DNA of 14,892 nt from Clostridia bacterium (GCA_017430945.1 JAFRMB010000046.1:1-14892); one strand, 5' to 3'. Shown: positions 6,223 to 14,692, numbered from the stretch's first letter. Notes: a model not told the origin generated them from the letters alone. Made by a program: numbers and translations.

Positions 6223-9200
6223 TTGCGACTCAAGAAACTGATCCTCCACGGATTCAAGTCCTTTGCGGACCATGTGGAGATTACATTTGAAGACGGCATC
6301 ACCGGCGTCGTCGGTCCCAACGGCTGCGGAAAGAGCAATATCTCCGACGCGGTCCGATGGGTGCTGGGCGAGCAGAGCGCCAAATCGCTGCGCGGGTCGA
6401 AGATGGAAGACGTCATCTTCAACGGCACCGAGCAGCGCCGAAGGCTCTCTTACTGCGAGGTGACCCTTGTCTTTGAAAACGCGGACCACGAGCTCCCCAT
6501 CGACTTCGCGGAGGTCCAGGTCACCCGCCGTGTCTACCGTTCCGGCGAAGGCGAATACAAGATCAACGGAGCCGCATGCCGACTCCGCGATATCATCGAT
6601 CTCTTTCGCGATACGGGCATCGGCCGCGACGGCTATTCGCTGATCGGGCAGGGCCGCATCGACGAGATCCTGTCGGCGAAATCGGAAGATCGCCGCCAGG
6701 TGTTCGAGGAAGCCGCCGGCATCGTCAAATACAAAGCCCGCAAGCTGGACGCAGAAAAGCGCATCGCGCATACGCAGGAGAACCTGTCGCGCGTGGAGGA
6801 CATCCTATCGGAGCTGGAGACGCGCGTAGAGCCGTTGAAGCAGCAGTCCGAAACGGCGCGCGAATACCTTCAGCTGCGGGACGAGCTGAAGGCGCTCGAC
6901 CTCAATGTCTTTCTCGTGCGCACTGAGCGCTATGAGGCGCGCATCGCCGACCTCAAGTCTTCCGTTGCCGAGCTGAGCGGATCCATCCTCCAGGCCAATC
7001 AGGATCTGGAAAAGCAGGGCGATGAGCGTGACAGGGCACAGGCGCTGCTTGATCGATACGAGCTTGAGGCCAGTGAGAAGCGGGACACCGTCCAGCGGCT
7101 CATCCGTGAGGTGGAAGCCGCCGAGGGCGCGGTCCAGGTCATGCGCGAGCGCATCGCCGCCGGCGAGAAGGACCGCGACCGCATCCAGAGCCAGCATGCC
7201 GCAGCTGAAGAGGGCGGCGAAGGCATCCGTGCACAGATCGAACAGATGACGCAGGCCATCGCCGACGAATCGAGGTCGGTCGAGGCCGGCGCTGCTGCGC
7301 TTTCTGAAAAGGAGCAGGCGCTCAGCGATTCCGAGTCGGAGCTGTCCTCTCTCGAGGCGCGCTCGGAAGAAGCCAAACAGCAGATCATACAATCCATGAA
7401 CCGCCTGAGCGACGTGCGTTCACAGCGCGCGCGGTTGAGCACCATGAAGACCGCGCTTCAGGGTCAGCTGGAGAGCATGCAGGCGGACCGCGACCGGGAG
7501 CAGTCCGGCGTCGAAGCGCTGGGCGAACATGTGGCGCAGGCCCGGTCGATCCTCGCGGACGAACAGTCGCGCAAGGCTGAGCTCGACCGTCAGGTCGGCG
7601 ACATGCAAGCGCGCGTTCAGGCGCTGGGCGACGCCTCCCAGCAGCTTCAGCAGCGGGTCGCCCGGCTGCAGACCGAACAGCAGCAGCGGGATTCCCGCCT
7701 TAAGCTGCTTCGCGAGATGCAGCGCGACTATGAGGGCTACAACAATGCCGTAAAGCAGGTGCTCGTGCAGGCTCGCCACATGCAGGCGAGCGGAACGAAC
7801 GCGCCCAGCGTGCATGGCGTTGTGGCCGATATCATCCATGTTCCTGCACGGCTCGAGCGCGCCATCGACATGGTGTTGGGCGGCGCATTGCAGAACATCG
7901 TCGTCGATCGCGACGAAGACGCAAAGCGCATGATCGAGTATCTGCGCGTGAATCGCTTTGGCCGCGCAACCTTCTTGCCCATATCGTCCGTCAGGGGCCG
8001 CACCCTCTCCCCGCAGGAGCGGACCGTCCTCACCATGCCGGGTTGCGTCGGTCTGGCCTCTGAGCTCATCGAATTCGACCCGAAGTATCAGGGCGTCGTT
8101 GACAACCTGCTCGGCCGCACGGTGGTGGCGGAAAACCTCACCGCCGGCATCGCGATCCAGCGTGCCGGGCGCTATCAGTTCCGCCTCGTGACCATCGAAG
8201 GCGACGTCATGCACTCCGGCGGCTCCATTACCGGCGGCAGCGTACAGAGCCGCATGACCAGCCTCCTGTCACGCTCGCGCGAGATCGAAGAGAGCGAACA
8301 GGCGCTCAAAAAGCTCGACGCAGAATTTGCCGCCGCCCGCGAGGCCTATGCAGATCTCGAGCGCCAGCGCGGCGACCTGAAGCGAGAGCGCGGCGATATC
8401 TACGACGAGCTGCACCGCCAGGAGGTCGTGGTCGCCCGCGCCGAGGCGCAGCTGAACGCGGCCCTGGAGGAACAGGACAGCAACAACCAGCGCGTCGCCC
8501 GCATGGAATCAGAGCGCGAACGGCTGCGAGGCCAGCTGGCAGACGTAACGGCTTCTCTGGAAGCCCTGGACGGACAGCAGCAGTCTGCCGAATCCTCCAC
8601 GGATGACCGCCAGGCGGAGGTCAAAAAATTGACTGAGGAGATCTATGCGCTGCGCGCCAAGACCGACGCTCTTCGCGAGGAAGTCGGCAGTGAGCGCATC
8701 TCACTCGCGTCGCGCAGGCGCGGTCTTCAGGCCGACACCGCCGCGCGCGACCGCTTGGCCGCCCAGGCCGAGGATACGAAGCGGCTGCTCACGGAATCCG
8801 CTGCAGCGCTTGAGACCTGCCTTAAGGAACTGTCCGACAACGCGGCGCTGCTCGAGCAGGACATCCGCGCGCTCGAGCAGGGCAAAGCCGCCCTGAACGC
8901 CGCGCGCGACGACTTCAGCGCCTCGGATGCCCGTCGTACGGGCGTCCAGAAACAGCTTCAGACGCTTGGCGAGCAGATCGACGCGCTTCGCGCGGATCTG
9001 GACGATCTCTCCGACAGGCATCATCGAAGCGAACTTCAACTACAGCGCGTAGAAGGCGAGTTCAAGCAGATCCAGGACCGCATCTGGGAGGAGTACGAGC
9101 TTACCTACGCCGGCGCCGAGTCCTTCCGCCAGGCTGACTTCAAGCTCACCGAGTCCGAAAAGCGCATCACCGCCATACGCCAGCGCATACGCGCGATGGG

Positions 9201-9801
9201 TACGGTGAACGTCGCAGCTCTGGACGAATACCGCCGCACGGTAGAACGCGTCACCGAGCTGTCCACGCAGCGGGACGATCTTCTCAAAGCCCAGGCCGAC
9301 CTCGAAGGTCTCGTCGCCGAACTGGAAGCGAAGATGGAAAAACAGTTCAAAACGCAGTTTGGACTGATGAACGAGAATTTCCAGCGCACTTTCGTGAAAC
9401 TCTTCGGCGGCGGGAAAGCCGAGCTCCGGCTGTCGGATCCTGCGGATGCACTGAACTGCGGCATCGACGTCATCGCACAGCCTCCGGGCAAGAAGCTTCA
9501 GATGCTCTCCCTGCTCTCGGGCGGTGAGCGCGCATTGACGGCCATAGCCATCCTGTTCGCGATCCTGGATCTGAAGCCAACGCCCTTCTGCATCCTCGAC
9601 GAGATCGAGGCCGCGCTGGATGACGCCAACATCGACACCTATGCCGATTACCTGAAATCCTACTCTGCCGGCACGCAGTTCATCGTCATCACCCACAGAA
9701 AGGGTACGATGGAACGCTGTGACGCGCTGTACGGCGTCGTGATGGAGGAAAAGGGCGTGTCCAAGACCGTTTCTGTCAAACTGAATGAGGCGATCGGCTG
9801 A
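6223..9801 (+). CDS. smc: chromosome partition protein SMC
   Basis: ATPase of the condensin complex (with ScpA and ScpB, not in this window) that compacts and segregates the chromosome. 1192 residues, full length. Order seen: N-terminal ATPase half with Walker A GPNGCGKSN at 31-39; coiled coil rich in A, E, R, Q and L from about 165 to 510; a hinge at about 525-675 (VHGVVADIIHVPARLERAID, then GGSITGGS near 666); the returning coiled coil to about 1030; and the C-terminal half with the ABC signature LSGGERAL at 1098-1105, Walker B FCILDE at 1122-1127 and a D-loop. The start is a TTG at 6223: no ATG occurs early enough and the family N-terminus (MRLKKLILHGFKSF) begins here. The ribosome site AGGAG (6206-6210) is 12 bases away, longer than usual, so initiation may be weak or coupled to rnc, whose stop overlaps that site. 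Confidence 0.97.
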   Translation: MRLKKLILHGFKSFADHVEITFEDGITGVVGPNGCGKSNISDAVRWVLGEQSAKSLRGSKMEDVIFNGTEQRRRLSYCEVTLVFENADHELPIDFAEVQVTRRVYRSGEGEYKINGAACRLRDIIDLFRDTGIGRDGYSLIGQGRIDEILSAKSEDRRQVFEEAAGIVKYKARKLDAEKRIAHTQENLSRVEDILSELETRVEPLKQQSETAREYLQLRDELKALDLNVFLVRTERYEARIADLKSSVAELSGSILQANQDLEKQGDERDRAQALLDRYELEASEKRDTVQRLIREVEAAEGAVQVMRERIAAGEKDRDRIQSQHAAAEEGGEGIRAQIEQMTQAIADESRSVEAGAAALSEKEQALSDSESELSSLEARSEEAKQQIIQSMNRLSDVRSQRARLSTMKTALQGQLESMQADRDREQSGVEALGEHVAQARSILADEQSRKAELDRQVGDMQARVQALGDASQQLQQRVARLQTEQQQRDSRLKLLREMQRDYEGYNNAVKQVLVQARHMQASGTNAPSVHGVVADIIHVPARLERAIDMVLGGALQNIVVDRDEDAKRMIEYLRVNRFGRATFLPISSVRGRTLSPQERTVLTMPGCVGLASELIEFDPKYQGVVDNLLGRTVVAENLTAGIAIQRAGRYQFRLVTIEGDVMHSGGSITGGSVQSRMTSLLSRSREIEESEQALKKLDAEFAAAREAYADLERQRGDLKRERGDIYDELHRQEVVVARAEAQLNAALEEQDSNNQRVARMESERERLRGQLADVTASLEALDGQQQSAESSTDDRQAEVKKLTEEIYALRAKTDALREEVGSERISLASRRRGLQADTAARDRLAAQAEDTKRLLTESAAALETCLKELSDNAALLEQDIRALEQGKAALNAARDDFSASDARRTGVQKQLQTLGEQIDALRADLDDLSDRHHRSELQLQRVEGEFKQIQDRIWEEYELTYAGAESFRQADFKLTESEKRITAIRQRIRAMGTVNVAALDEYRRTVERVTELSTQRDDLLKAQADLEGLVAELEAKMEKQFKTQFGLMNENFQRTFVKLFGGGKAELRLSDPADALNCGIDVIAQPPGKKLQMLSLLSGGERALTAIAILFAILDLKPTPFCILDEIEAALDDANIDTYADYLKSYSAGTQFIVITHRKGTMERCDALYGVVMEEKGVSKTVSVKLNEAIG

Positions 9802-9862
9802 CGCCGTGTGTTCGGCGCGGTGCCCCTGACAAACGAGAACGATTAGACCCGGAGGTTTTAAC

Positions 9863-10759
9863 ATGGGACTGTTTGACAAGATCAAAAGCGGCCTTAAGAA
9901 GACGCGCGACGTGTTTGCCGGCCGCATGGACGAGCTGGTCGAGAACTACCGAGAACTGGATGATGACTTCTATGAGGACCTGATCGATGTGCTGATCATG
10001 GCGGACGTCGGCGTGCCCACGGCCGAACTGGCCGTCGACCGGCTGCGCACCAAGTGCAAAAGCGAAAAGATCGGCGATCCCAAGGCGGCCAGGGAAGCGC
10101 TTAAGCAGATCCTGGTCGACATCCTGTGGGCGGAACCCATGCAGCTCACCAGCCCCATGGTGCTGCTGATCATCGGCGTCAACGGCGTCGGCAAGACCAC
10201 CTCGATCGGCAAACTCGCCTCCCGTCTGAAGGCGATGGGCCGCAGGGTCATCATTTGCGCCGGCGACACCTTCCGCGCGGCTGCCGCGGATCAGCTGACC
10301 GTATGGGCTGACCGCGCCGAGGTGCCGATCATCAAACAGCGGGAAGGTGCCGACCCCGCCGCCGTGGTCTTCGACGGCATACAGGCCGCCAAGGGCCGCC
10401 ACGCGGATATCCTGCTGGTGGATACCGCCGGCCGCCTCCACAATAAGGCGCATCTGATGGAAGAACTTCGAAAGATGAGCCGCGTCGTGGAGCGCGAGTA
10501 TCCGGAGGCGACGCTGAACGCGCTGCTCGTCATCGACGCCACCACCGGTCAAAACGGCCTGGCTCAGGCAAAGGTGTTCTCTGAAGTCGCAAATCTCGAA
10601 GGCATCGTGCTGACCAAGCTCGATGGCACGGCCAAGGGCGGCATCGCCATCGCCATCCGCAACGAACTCGGCCTGCCCGTGCGCTATATCGGCCTGGGAG
10701 AGAAGCTTGACGACATGCAGCCCTTCGACGCAAAGGCGTTCGTCGACGCGCTTTTCTGA
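9863..10759 (+). CDS. ftsY: signal recognition particle receptor FtsY
   Basis: SRP receptor GTPase that docks ribosomes making membrane proteins at the translocon. 298 residues, an NG-domain protein without the long acidic N-terminal domain of the enterobacterial form. Motifs seen: MGLFDKIKSGLKKTR amphipathic N-terminus, G1 GVNGVGKTT at 105-113, DTFRAAAADQL at 135-145, DTAGRL at 187-192, TKLDGTAKGG at 251-260 and GLGE at 277-280. GGAGG at 9851-9855 is 7 bases before the ATG. It follows smc by 61 bases, a common arrangement in Bacillota. In many relatives ylxM and ffh come next, but here an unrelated kinase gene with its own promoter follows. Confidence 0.97.
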   Translation: MGLFDKIKSGLKKTRDVFAGRMDELVENYRELDDDFYEDLIDVLIMADVGVPTAELAVDRLRTKCKSEKIGDPKAAREALKQILVDILWAEPMQLTSPMVLLIIGVNGVGKTTSIGKLASRLKAMGRRVIICAGDTFRAAAADQLTVWADRAEVPIIKQREGADPAAVVFDGIQAAKGRHADILLVDTAGRLHNKAHLMEELRKMSRVVEREYPEATLNALLVIDATTGQNGLAQAKVFSEVANLEGIVLTKLDGTAKGGIAIAIRNELGLPVRYIGLGEKLDDMQPFDAKAFVDALF

Positions 10760-10777
10760 TCGCGCCGGATATCTCAG

Positions 10778-10804
10778 GCGGAGCCGTGAACGGCCTCCGC
10801 TTTT
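10778..10804 (+). terminator. probable terminator after ftsY
   Basis: GCGGAG pairs with CTCCGC (10778-10783 with 10795-10800) and CCG with CGG inside, around a TGAA loop, with one bulged C. Only four T follow (10801-10804), so termination may be partial. Confidence 0.6.
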
Positions 10805-10841
10805 ACGGATCGCAAAGCCGCCTTCGCCACAGGCCTTCCCC

Positions 10842-10870
10842 TTGCACACGGTCTGTGCGGACGCTATAAT
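10842..10870 (+). promoter_or_regulatory. sigma-A promoter of the kinase-fumC unit
   Basis: TTGCAC (10842-10847), 17-base spacer and a perfect TATAAT (10865-10870). It starts transcription near 10877, about 28 bases before the kinase ATG. Confidence 0.75.
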
Positions 10871-10904
10871 ATCCACGACATCGTTTGGAAGCGAGGCATC
10901 CATC

Positions 10905-12026
10905 ATGGCGATAGACAAGGCGCTCTCCCCCATCATCGCGGGATTCCGGTTCGACGGCGATTGCATCGCCGCGCAGGAGATCACCACGGGACACATCAAC
11001 CGTACCTACCGGCTCACATTCGAAAACTCCTTCGGAGCGCGGACAGATTATATCCTCCAGAGCATCAGCACACAGGCGTTCCACCATCCGGACCAACTGA
11101 TGGAGAACGTGCTGCTGGTGACGGAGCATCTGCGCCGCGCCTTCGAGGCGAGAGGCATATCCGCCGAAAACCGTGTGCTGAGGGTGATCCCCACTTTGAC
11201 CGGCGGCGCACTGTTCGACGACGCCCATGGCGGCGCCTGGCGTGCTTACAACTTCATCGTCAACGCACACTCTGTGGACAGGGTGGAGTCTCCCGAGCAG
11301 TTCCGCAGGGTCGGCAGTGCCTTCGGGGAGTTCCAGCGCATGCTTGCCGACTTCCCGATCGAGCGCCTGCACGATACCATCCCCGATTTTCACAACACCG
11401 TCAAGCGCATCGCGAACTTCGAGCGCTCGGTCGGGATCGACGCGGCCGGGCGTCGCGCCGGCGCCGAAGCGGAGATCGCCTTTGCGCGGGCGCACAAGGG
11501 CGACATGGGCCGCATCGTCGAGATGATCGATTCCGGCGAACTGCCGCTGCGCGTGACCCATAACGACACCAAGTGCAACAACGTCATGGTGGACGACGCG
11601 ACCGGTGAACCGGTGTGCGTCGTCGATCTGGACACGGTGATGGCTGGCTCCAGTCTTTATGACTTCGGCGATGCCATACGCTTTGGCGCCTCGACCGCCG
11701 CCGAGGACGAACGTGACCTGTCAAAGGTCCGCCTGGACATGGAGCTGTTCGCCGCTTTTTCAGAGGGATTCATCAGTCAGACCGTCTCGGGACTGTGCAT
11801 GACCGAGCTTTTGAACCTGCCCCTCGGTGCGCTGGTCATCACCTACGAAAACGGGATCCGCTTCCTGTCTGACTACCTGGACGGCGACATCTACTTCCGC
11901 GTGGATCGTCCGGAGCAGAACCTGGACCGCGCGCGCTGTCAGTTCAAGCTGTTCTCGGACATGCTGGCGCACCGCTCTGACATGGACGACGTGATCCGAC
12001 AGCTGATCGATCGTTACCGCAACTGA
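10905..12026 (+). CDS. APH-fold sugar kinase, NahK-like
   Basis: Phosphotransferase of the aminoglycoside-phosphotransferase/choline-kinase fold, 373 residues. The catalytic loop is HNDTKCNNVM with H219 and D221, and the metal-binding motif VVDLDTVMAG has D241 and D243. These resemble N-acetylhexosamine 1-kinase (NahK), which phosphorylates N-acetylgalactosamine or N-acetylglucosamine at C1 in the lacto-N-biose route. The N-terminal part has the nucleotide-binding lobe (TTGHINRTYRL around residue 25). The frame is open upstream, but the ATG at 10905 is preferred because promoter and a weak GCGAGG site (8 bases before) lie upstream of it and the family N-terminus begins here. The gene is 15 bases before fumC and probably cotranscribed. 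The real sugar substrate is unproven, and homologues with other substrates exist. Confidence 0.82.
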   Translation: MAIDKALSPIIAGFRFDGDCIAAQEITTGHINRTYRLTFENSFGARTDYILQSISTQAFHHPDQLMENVLLVTEHLRRAFEARGISAENRVLRVIPTLTGGALFDDAHGGAWRAYNFIVNAHSVDRVESPEQFRRVGSAFGEFQRMLADFPIERLHDTIPDFHNTVKRIANFERSVGIDAAGRRAGAEAEIAFARAHKGDMGRIVEMIDSGELPLRVTHNDTKCNNVMVDDATGEPVCVVDLDTVMAGSSLYDFGDAIRFGASTAAEDERDLSKVRLDMELFAAFSEGFISQTVSGLCMTELLNLPLGALVITYENGIRFLSDYLDGDIYFRVDRPEQNLDRARCQFKLFSDMLAHRSDMDDVIRQLIDRYRN

Positions 12027-12041
12027 CAGAGGAGGCAGCTA

Positions 12042-13412
12042 ATGGACTATCGCATCGAAAGGGATTCCATGGGCGAAATGCGCGTGCCCGCGGATCGTCT
12101 CTGGGGCGCGCAGACCCAGCGCAGCTATCAGAATTTCAGGATCGGCGGCGAGGTCATGCCGCGTGAGATCACACACGCCTTTGGCATACTCAAAAAGGCC
12201 GCGGCCATCGCGAACCATCGCATACAGCCCGATCGCATGGATGCGCGCCGTCTTGAAGCCATATCCACCGCCTGTGACGAAGTGATCGCCGGCCAGCTGG
12301 ACGACCACTTCCCGCTCGTCGTCTGGCAGACCGGCAGCGGTACACAGAGCAACATGAACGCAAACGAAGTCATCGCCAACCGCGGCAATGCCATCGCCGG
12401 TAGACCGATCCTGCATCCCAACGACCATGTGAACATGTCGCAGAGCTCCAACGATACCTTCCCCACCGCCATGCACATCGCCGCGGTGATCGGCATAGAG
12501 GACAGATTGATCCCGGAGATGCTCCGTTTCATCGACACATTAAAGCGTCTGGAAGCGGAAAACGCAGACATCGTGAAATCCGGCCGCACCCATCTGCAGG
12601 ACGCCACGCCGATCCGCTTCTCCCAGGAGATCAGCGGCTGGCGGGCCATGGTGGAGACGCCGCTCGAGCAGCTGCGCTCCGCACTGATCGGCCTTCGGCG
12701 GCTTGCCCTGGGCGGCACCGCCGTCGGCACGGGTCTGAACGCGCCACACGGCTTTGACATCGAGGTGGCTCGGGCTGTATCGGAGCTGACGGGCAAGTCA
12801 TTCGAAGCTGCGCCCAACAAATTCCACGCACTCACTTCAAAGGACGAGCTGGTGTTTGCGCACGGCGCGCTCAAGGCGCTCGCGGCCAACCTCATGAAGG
12901 TCGCCAATGACGTTCGCTGGCTGGCCTCCGGACCCCGCTGCGGTCTCGGTGAGATACGCATCCCCGAAAACGAGCCCGGCAGTTCCATCATGCCAGGCAA
13001 GGTCAACCCGACCCAGTGTGAAGCCATGACCATGGTCGCAGTGCAGGTCATCGCCAACGATGTGGCCGTAGGCCTGGCTGCTAGTCAGGGTAATTTTGAA
13101 CTCAACGTGTTCATGCCGGTTTTGATCTACGATTTTCTCCAGTCCGTGCGGCTGTTGACGGACGGAATGCGTTCCTTCAACGACAACTGTGTCTCCGGCA
13201 TCACCGCCGATCGGGGCCGCATGGAGAACAATCTCCACAACAGCCTCATGTTGGTCACGGCACTCAATCCCTATATCGGCTATGACAATGCCGCCCGAAC
13301 GGCAAAGCTCGCGTATCGCGAGGGCATATCGCTGCGCGAGGCCTGTCTTCGCCTTGGCTACCTGACAGCTGAACGATTCGATTCCGTTTTCCATCCGGAG
13401 GAAATGGCCTGA
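12042..13412 (+). CDS. fumC: class II fumarate hydratase
   Basis: Interconverts fumarate and malate in the cytoplasm without an iron-sulfur cluster. 456 residues, close to the usual 460-467. Seen: the N-terminal DSMGEMRVPADRLWGAQTQRS, TGSGTQSNMNANEV, SQSSNDTFPTAMHIA around 133-147, SGRTHLQDATP with the catalytic-region histidine at 184, and the fumarase/aspartase signature GSSIMPGKVNP at 313-323. The last of these motifs is shared with aspartase and argininosuccinate lyase, but the overall N-terminal sequence fits fumarase. AGGAGG at 12030-12035 lies 6 bases before the ATG. Cotranscription with an upstream sugar kinase is unusual. Confidence 0.95.
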   Translation: MDYRIERDSMGEMRVPADRLWGAQTQRSYQNFRIGGEVMPREITHAFGILKKAAAIANHRIQPDRMDARRLEAISTACDEVIAGQLDDHFPLVVWQTGSGTQSNMNANEVIANRGNAIAGRPILHPNDHVNMSQSSNDTFPTAMHIAAVIGIEDRLIPEMLRFIDTLKRLEAENADIVKSGRTHLQDATPIRFSQEISGWRAMVETPLEQLRSALIGLRRLALGGTAVGTGLNAPHGFDIEVARAVSELTGKSFEAAPNKFHALTSKDELVFAHGALKALAANLMKVANDVRWLASGPRCGLGEIRIPENEPGSSIMPGKVNPTQCEAMTMVAVQVIANDVAVGLAASQGNFELNVFMPVLIYDFLQSVRLLTDGMRSFNDNCVSGITADRGRMENNLHNSLMLVTALNPYIGYDNAARTAKLAYREGISLREACLRLGYLTAERFDSVFHPEEMA

Positions 13413-13432
13413 ACGATCTCATTACGGCTCAA

Positions 13433-13475
13433 AAGCGGCGTCCCGATCTCTTTGCGGGACGTCGCTTCTTCTTTC
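13433..13475 (+). terminator. terminator 1 after fumC
   Basis: A 13-bp stem AAGCGGCGTCCCG (13433-13445) with CGGGACGTCGCTT (13455-13467), one G-T pair, followed by a broken T-run CTTCTTTC. Confidence 0.85.
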
Positions 13476-13503
13476 AGTATGTCTTCAGCGTGCAAATATT
13501 GAT

Positions 13504-13552
13504 CATGCGCCTGTCCGTTCACATCGTTCAGACAGGGCGCGCATCATTTTTT
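13504..13552 (+). terminator. terminator 2 after fumC
   Basis: CCTGTC (13510-13515) pairs with GACAGG (13531-13536) and ATGCG with CGCAT (13505-13509 with 13540-13544), leaving a three-base bulge; six T follow at 13547-13552. It backs up the first terminator. Confidence 0.8.
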
Positions 13553-13612
13553 CTCTGATCATTTTTCAATAGAACATCGCCTGACAACTTCTTGATGATC
13601 GTCGTTCCTGCC

Positions 13613-13642
13613 TTGACTCGAACATTTGTTCGGTATTATAAT
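13613..13642 (+). promoter_or_regulatory. sigma-A promoter of the small membrane peptide
   Basis: TTGACT (13613-13618), 18-base spacer and perfect TATAAT (13637-13642). Nearly all of the spacer is occupied by the LexA-type palindrome. Transcription would start near 13649. Confidence 0.8.
13619..13632. promoter_or_regulatory. LexA (SOS) box
   Basis: CGAACATTTGTTCG: arms CGAACA and TGTTCG pair perfectly around TT. It matches the Bacillus-type LexA consensus CGAAC-N4-GTTCG at every fixed base and lies between -35 and -10, where bound LexA would block RNA polymerase. No other such box was noticed in the window. Confidence 0.8.
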
Positions 13643-13700
13643 GATATCGACAAATCGAACGAACCCTGCCCGCCGGGGCAGAGTCGGCAAGGAGGTTACC

Positions 13701-13838
13701 ATGGTACTGATCGTCATGATGATGGTGATGCTCTGTGTGTCTGAAGCGCTCTGTGATCTGGTCGCCGGGTGTATCCGGCTGTTCCGCTCGCCGCAACGAT
13801 CCGTCACGGTCCGGGCGCGGCAGTACCGCTTCAATTGA
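13701..13838 (+). CDS. 45-residue membrane peptide, probably SOS-induced
   Basis: Short gene with AGGAGG at 13690-13695, 5 bases before the ATG. The frame is open from an ATG at 13625-13628, but that lies upstream of the expected transcription start, so the ATG at 13701 is chosen. Residues 1-28 are hydrophobic (MVLIVMMMVMLCVSEALCDL then VAGCIRLF), with E15 and D19 inside. Cysteines stand at 12, 18 and 24. The C-terminal part is strongly basic: arginines at 26, 29, 33, 38, 40 and 43. This suggests a small membrane peptide with a basic cytoplasmic tail. I do not recognise a family. SOS-controlled small membrane proteins of other bacteria include the TisB toxin and division inhibitors such as YneA; no LysM domain is present, so it is not YneA itself. 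A terminator follows and the gene stands alone. Confidence 0.7.
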   Translation: MVLIVMMMVMLCVSEALCDLVAGCIRLFRSPQRSVTVRARQYRFN

Positions 13839-13896
13839 ACGAAACTGTCCGGATGTCCAGGCGTCATTGATGGATCGTCGCGCAGCTCAGACATAT

Positions 13897-13937
13897 AAAA
13901 GGATGCGTGTCGGTCACTTCCCGCACGCATCCTTTTT
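13897..13937. terminator. bidirectional terminator between convergent genes
   Basis: AAAAGGATGCGTG (13897-13909) pairs with CACGCATCCTTTT (13924-13936), 13 bp, with TTTTT on the right for the small peptide gene and TTTTATAT on the minus strand for the secreted-protein gene. The stretch 13938-14053 shows no gene. Confidence 0.88.
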
Positions 13938-14053
13938 CTGTCTGGTTTAATCGATTGCTTCCCGCACCCGCCGGGCCTGGCAAAACTGATGAAACGGTCC
14001 TCCCGTCTCATACGCCGGCTGCCGGTCGGATCTTCACTCGTCCTGTCCCGCCG

Positions 14054-14563
14054 TTATTTCCGCTGGATCGAGGCGCCGACCGCGTTCCAGATCCAGGCCA
14101 GGTTCCTGGACCCGACCGGCGTACACGTCACGATGAACAGCTTCCCGCTTTTCGTGGCAAAGGCATATACAACCATATCGTCTTCTTTGTTGAGAAAACG
14201 CAACCCGTTCAATCCGTTGATCGTCTGCCGCTTCAGCGCAAAGCCGTCATTACGCATCTGGGAGACATAATCCTGAAGGGAATCCTCTTCGAGGCTGACA
14301 TACTGCACCTCTATGGACGCCGTTTCTGCCGCATTGGTAAACACGGCGATATAACCGTCATCCAACTCCGGCTCGTCCAGTTTCGTTTCACGCAAGCTGT
14401 CCGGCACCCAAAGCTTGACCGACAGCGCATCGAACGTGACGAACCGACCGGTGATGCCGGCCTCATTGACTTCCTTTTCCACATCCTGCCACTTGACTTC
14501 CGCCGAGGCGGAGAACACCAGCATACATGCCAGCATCGCGATAACGATCCGTTTGAGCATCAT
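14054..14563 (-). CDS. small secreted protein of unknown function
   Basis: 169 residues with a clear signal peptide: basic start MMLKR, hydrophobic core IVIAMLACMLVF and an ASA/E cleavage site after residue 21. The mature part of about 148 residues has no cysteine, no lipobox, and alternating short strands and turns (FVTFDALSVKLWVPDSL, YIAVFTNAAETASIEVQYV, GLNGLRFLNKEDDMVVYAFA, GKLFIVTCTPVG). It has one cysteine only in the late stretch VTCTPV. The pattern suggests a compact beta-rich fold; it reminds me of small lipid- or ligand-binding folds, but I do not recognise it. Two adjacent ATG codons are possible; the one at 14563 is nearer the GGAG (14574-14577, 10 bases away). It converges on the SOS peptide gene and shares its terminator. 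Confidence 0.8.
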   Translation of the reverse strand: MMLKRIVIAMLACMLVFSASAEVKWQDVEKEVNEAGITGRFVTFDALSVKLWVPDSLRETKLDEPELDDGYIAVFTNAAETASIEVQYVSLEEDSLQDYVSQMRNDGFALKRQTINGLNGLRFLNKEDDMVVYAFATKSGKLFIVTCTPVGSRNLAWIWNAVGASIQRK

Positions 14564-14692
14564 CGATCTTCATCTCCAAAGCGTATTCCATATTTTTCTC
14601 ATGCAGCATCACAGCGACACCGACAGCGCAGCTGTATCCCGGTTGGCGCGCATCGAGCGTACGGCGCGCGATCCGGCAATTGCACCATGTGT

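Noticed and set aside
7420..8214. 264-codon minus-strand frame inside smc
   Set aside because: Antisense shadow of the SMC coiled coil and hinge.
10778..10804. riboswitch before the kinase gene
   Set aside because: The short stem is placed as a weak terminator after ftsY, and the kinase leader of about 28 bases is too short for an aptamer.
9776..10999. 407-codon open frame on the minus strand opposite ftsY
   Set aside because: It lies antisense to a clear ftsY and the kinase start, has no recognisable protein features, and arises from GC-rich codon use on the other strand.
12128..13057. 309-codon minus-strand frame opposite fumC
   Set aside because: Antisense shadow; the composition is rich in Ser, Arg and Met and lacks family motifs.
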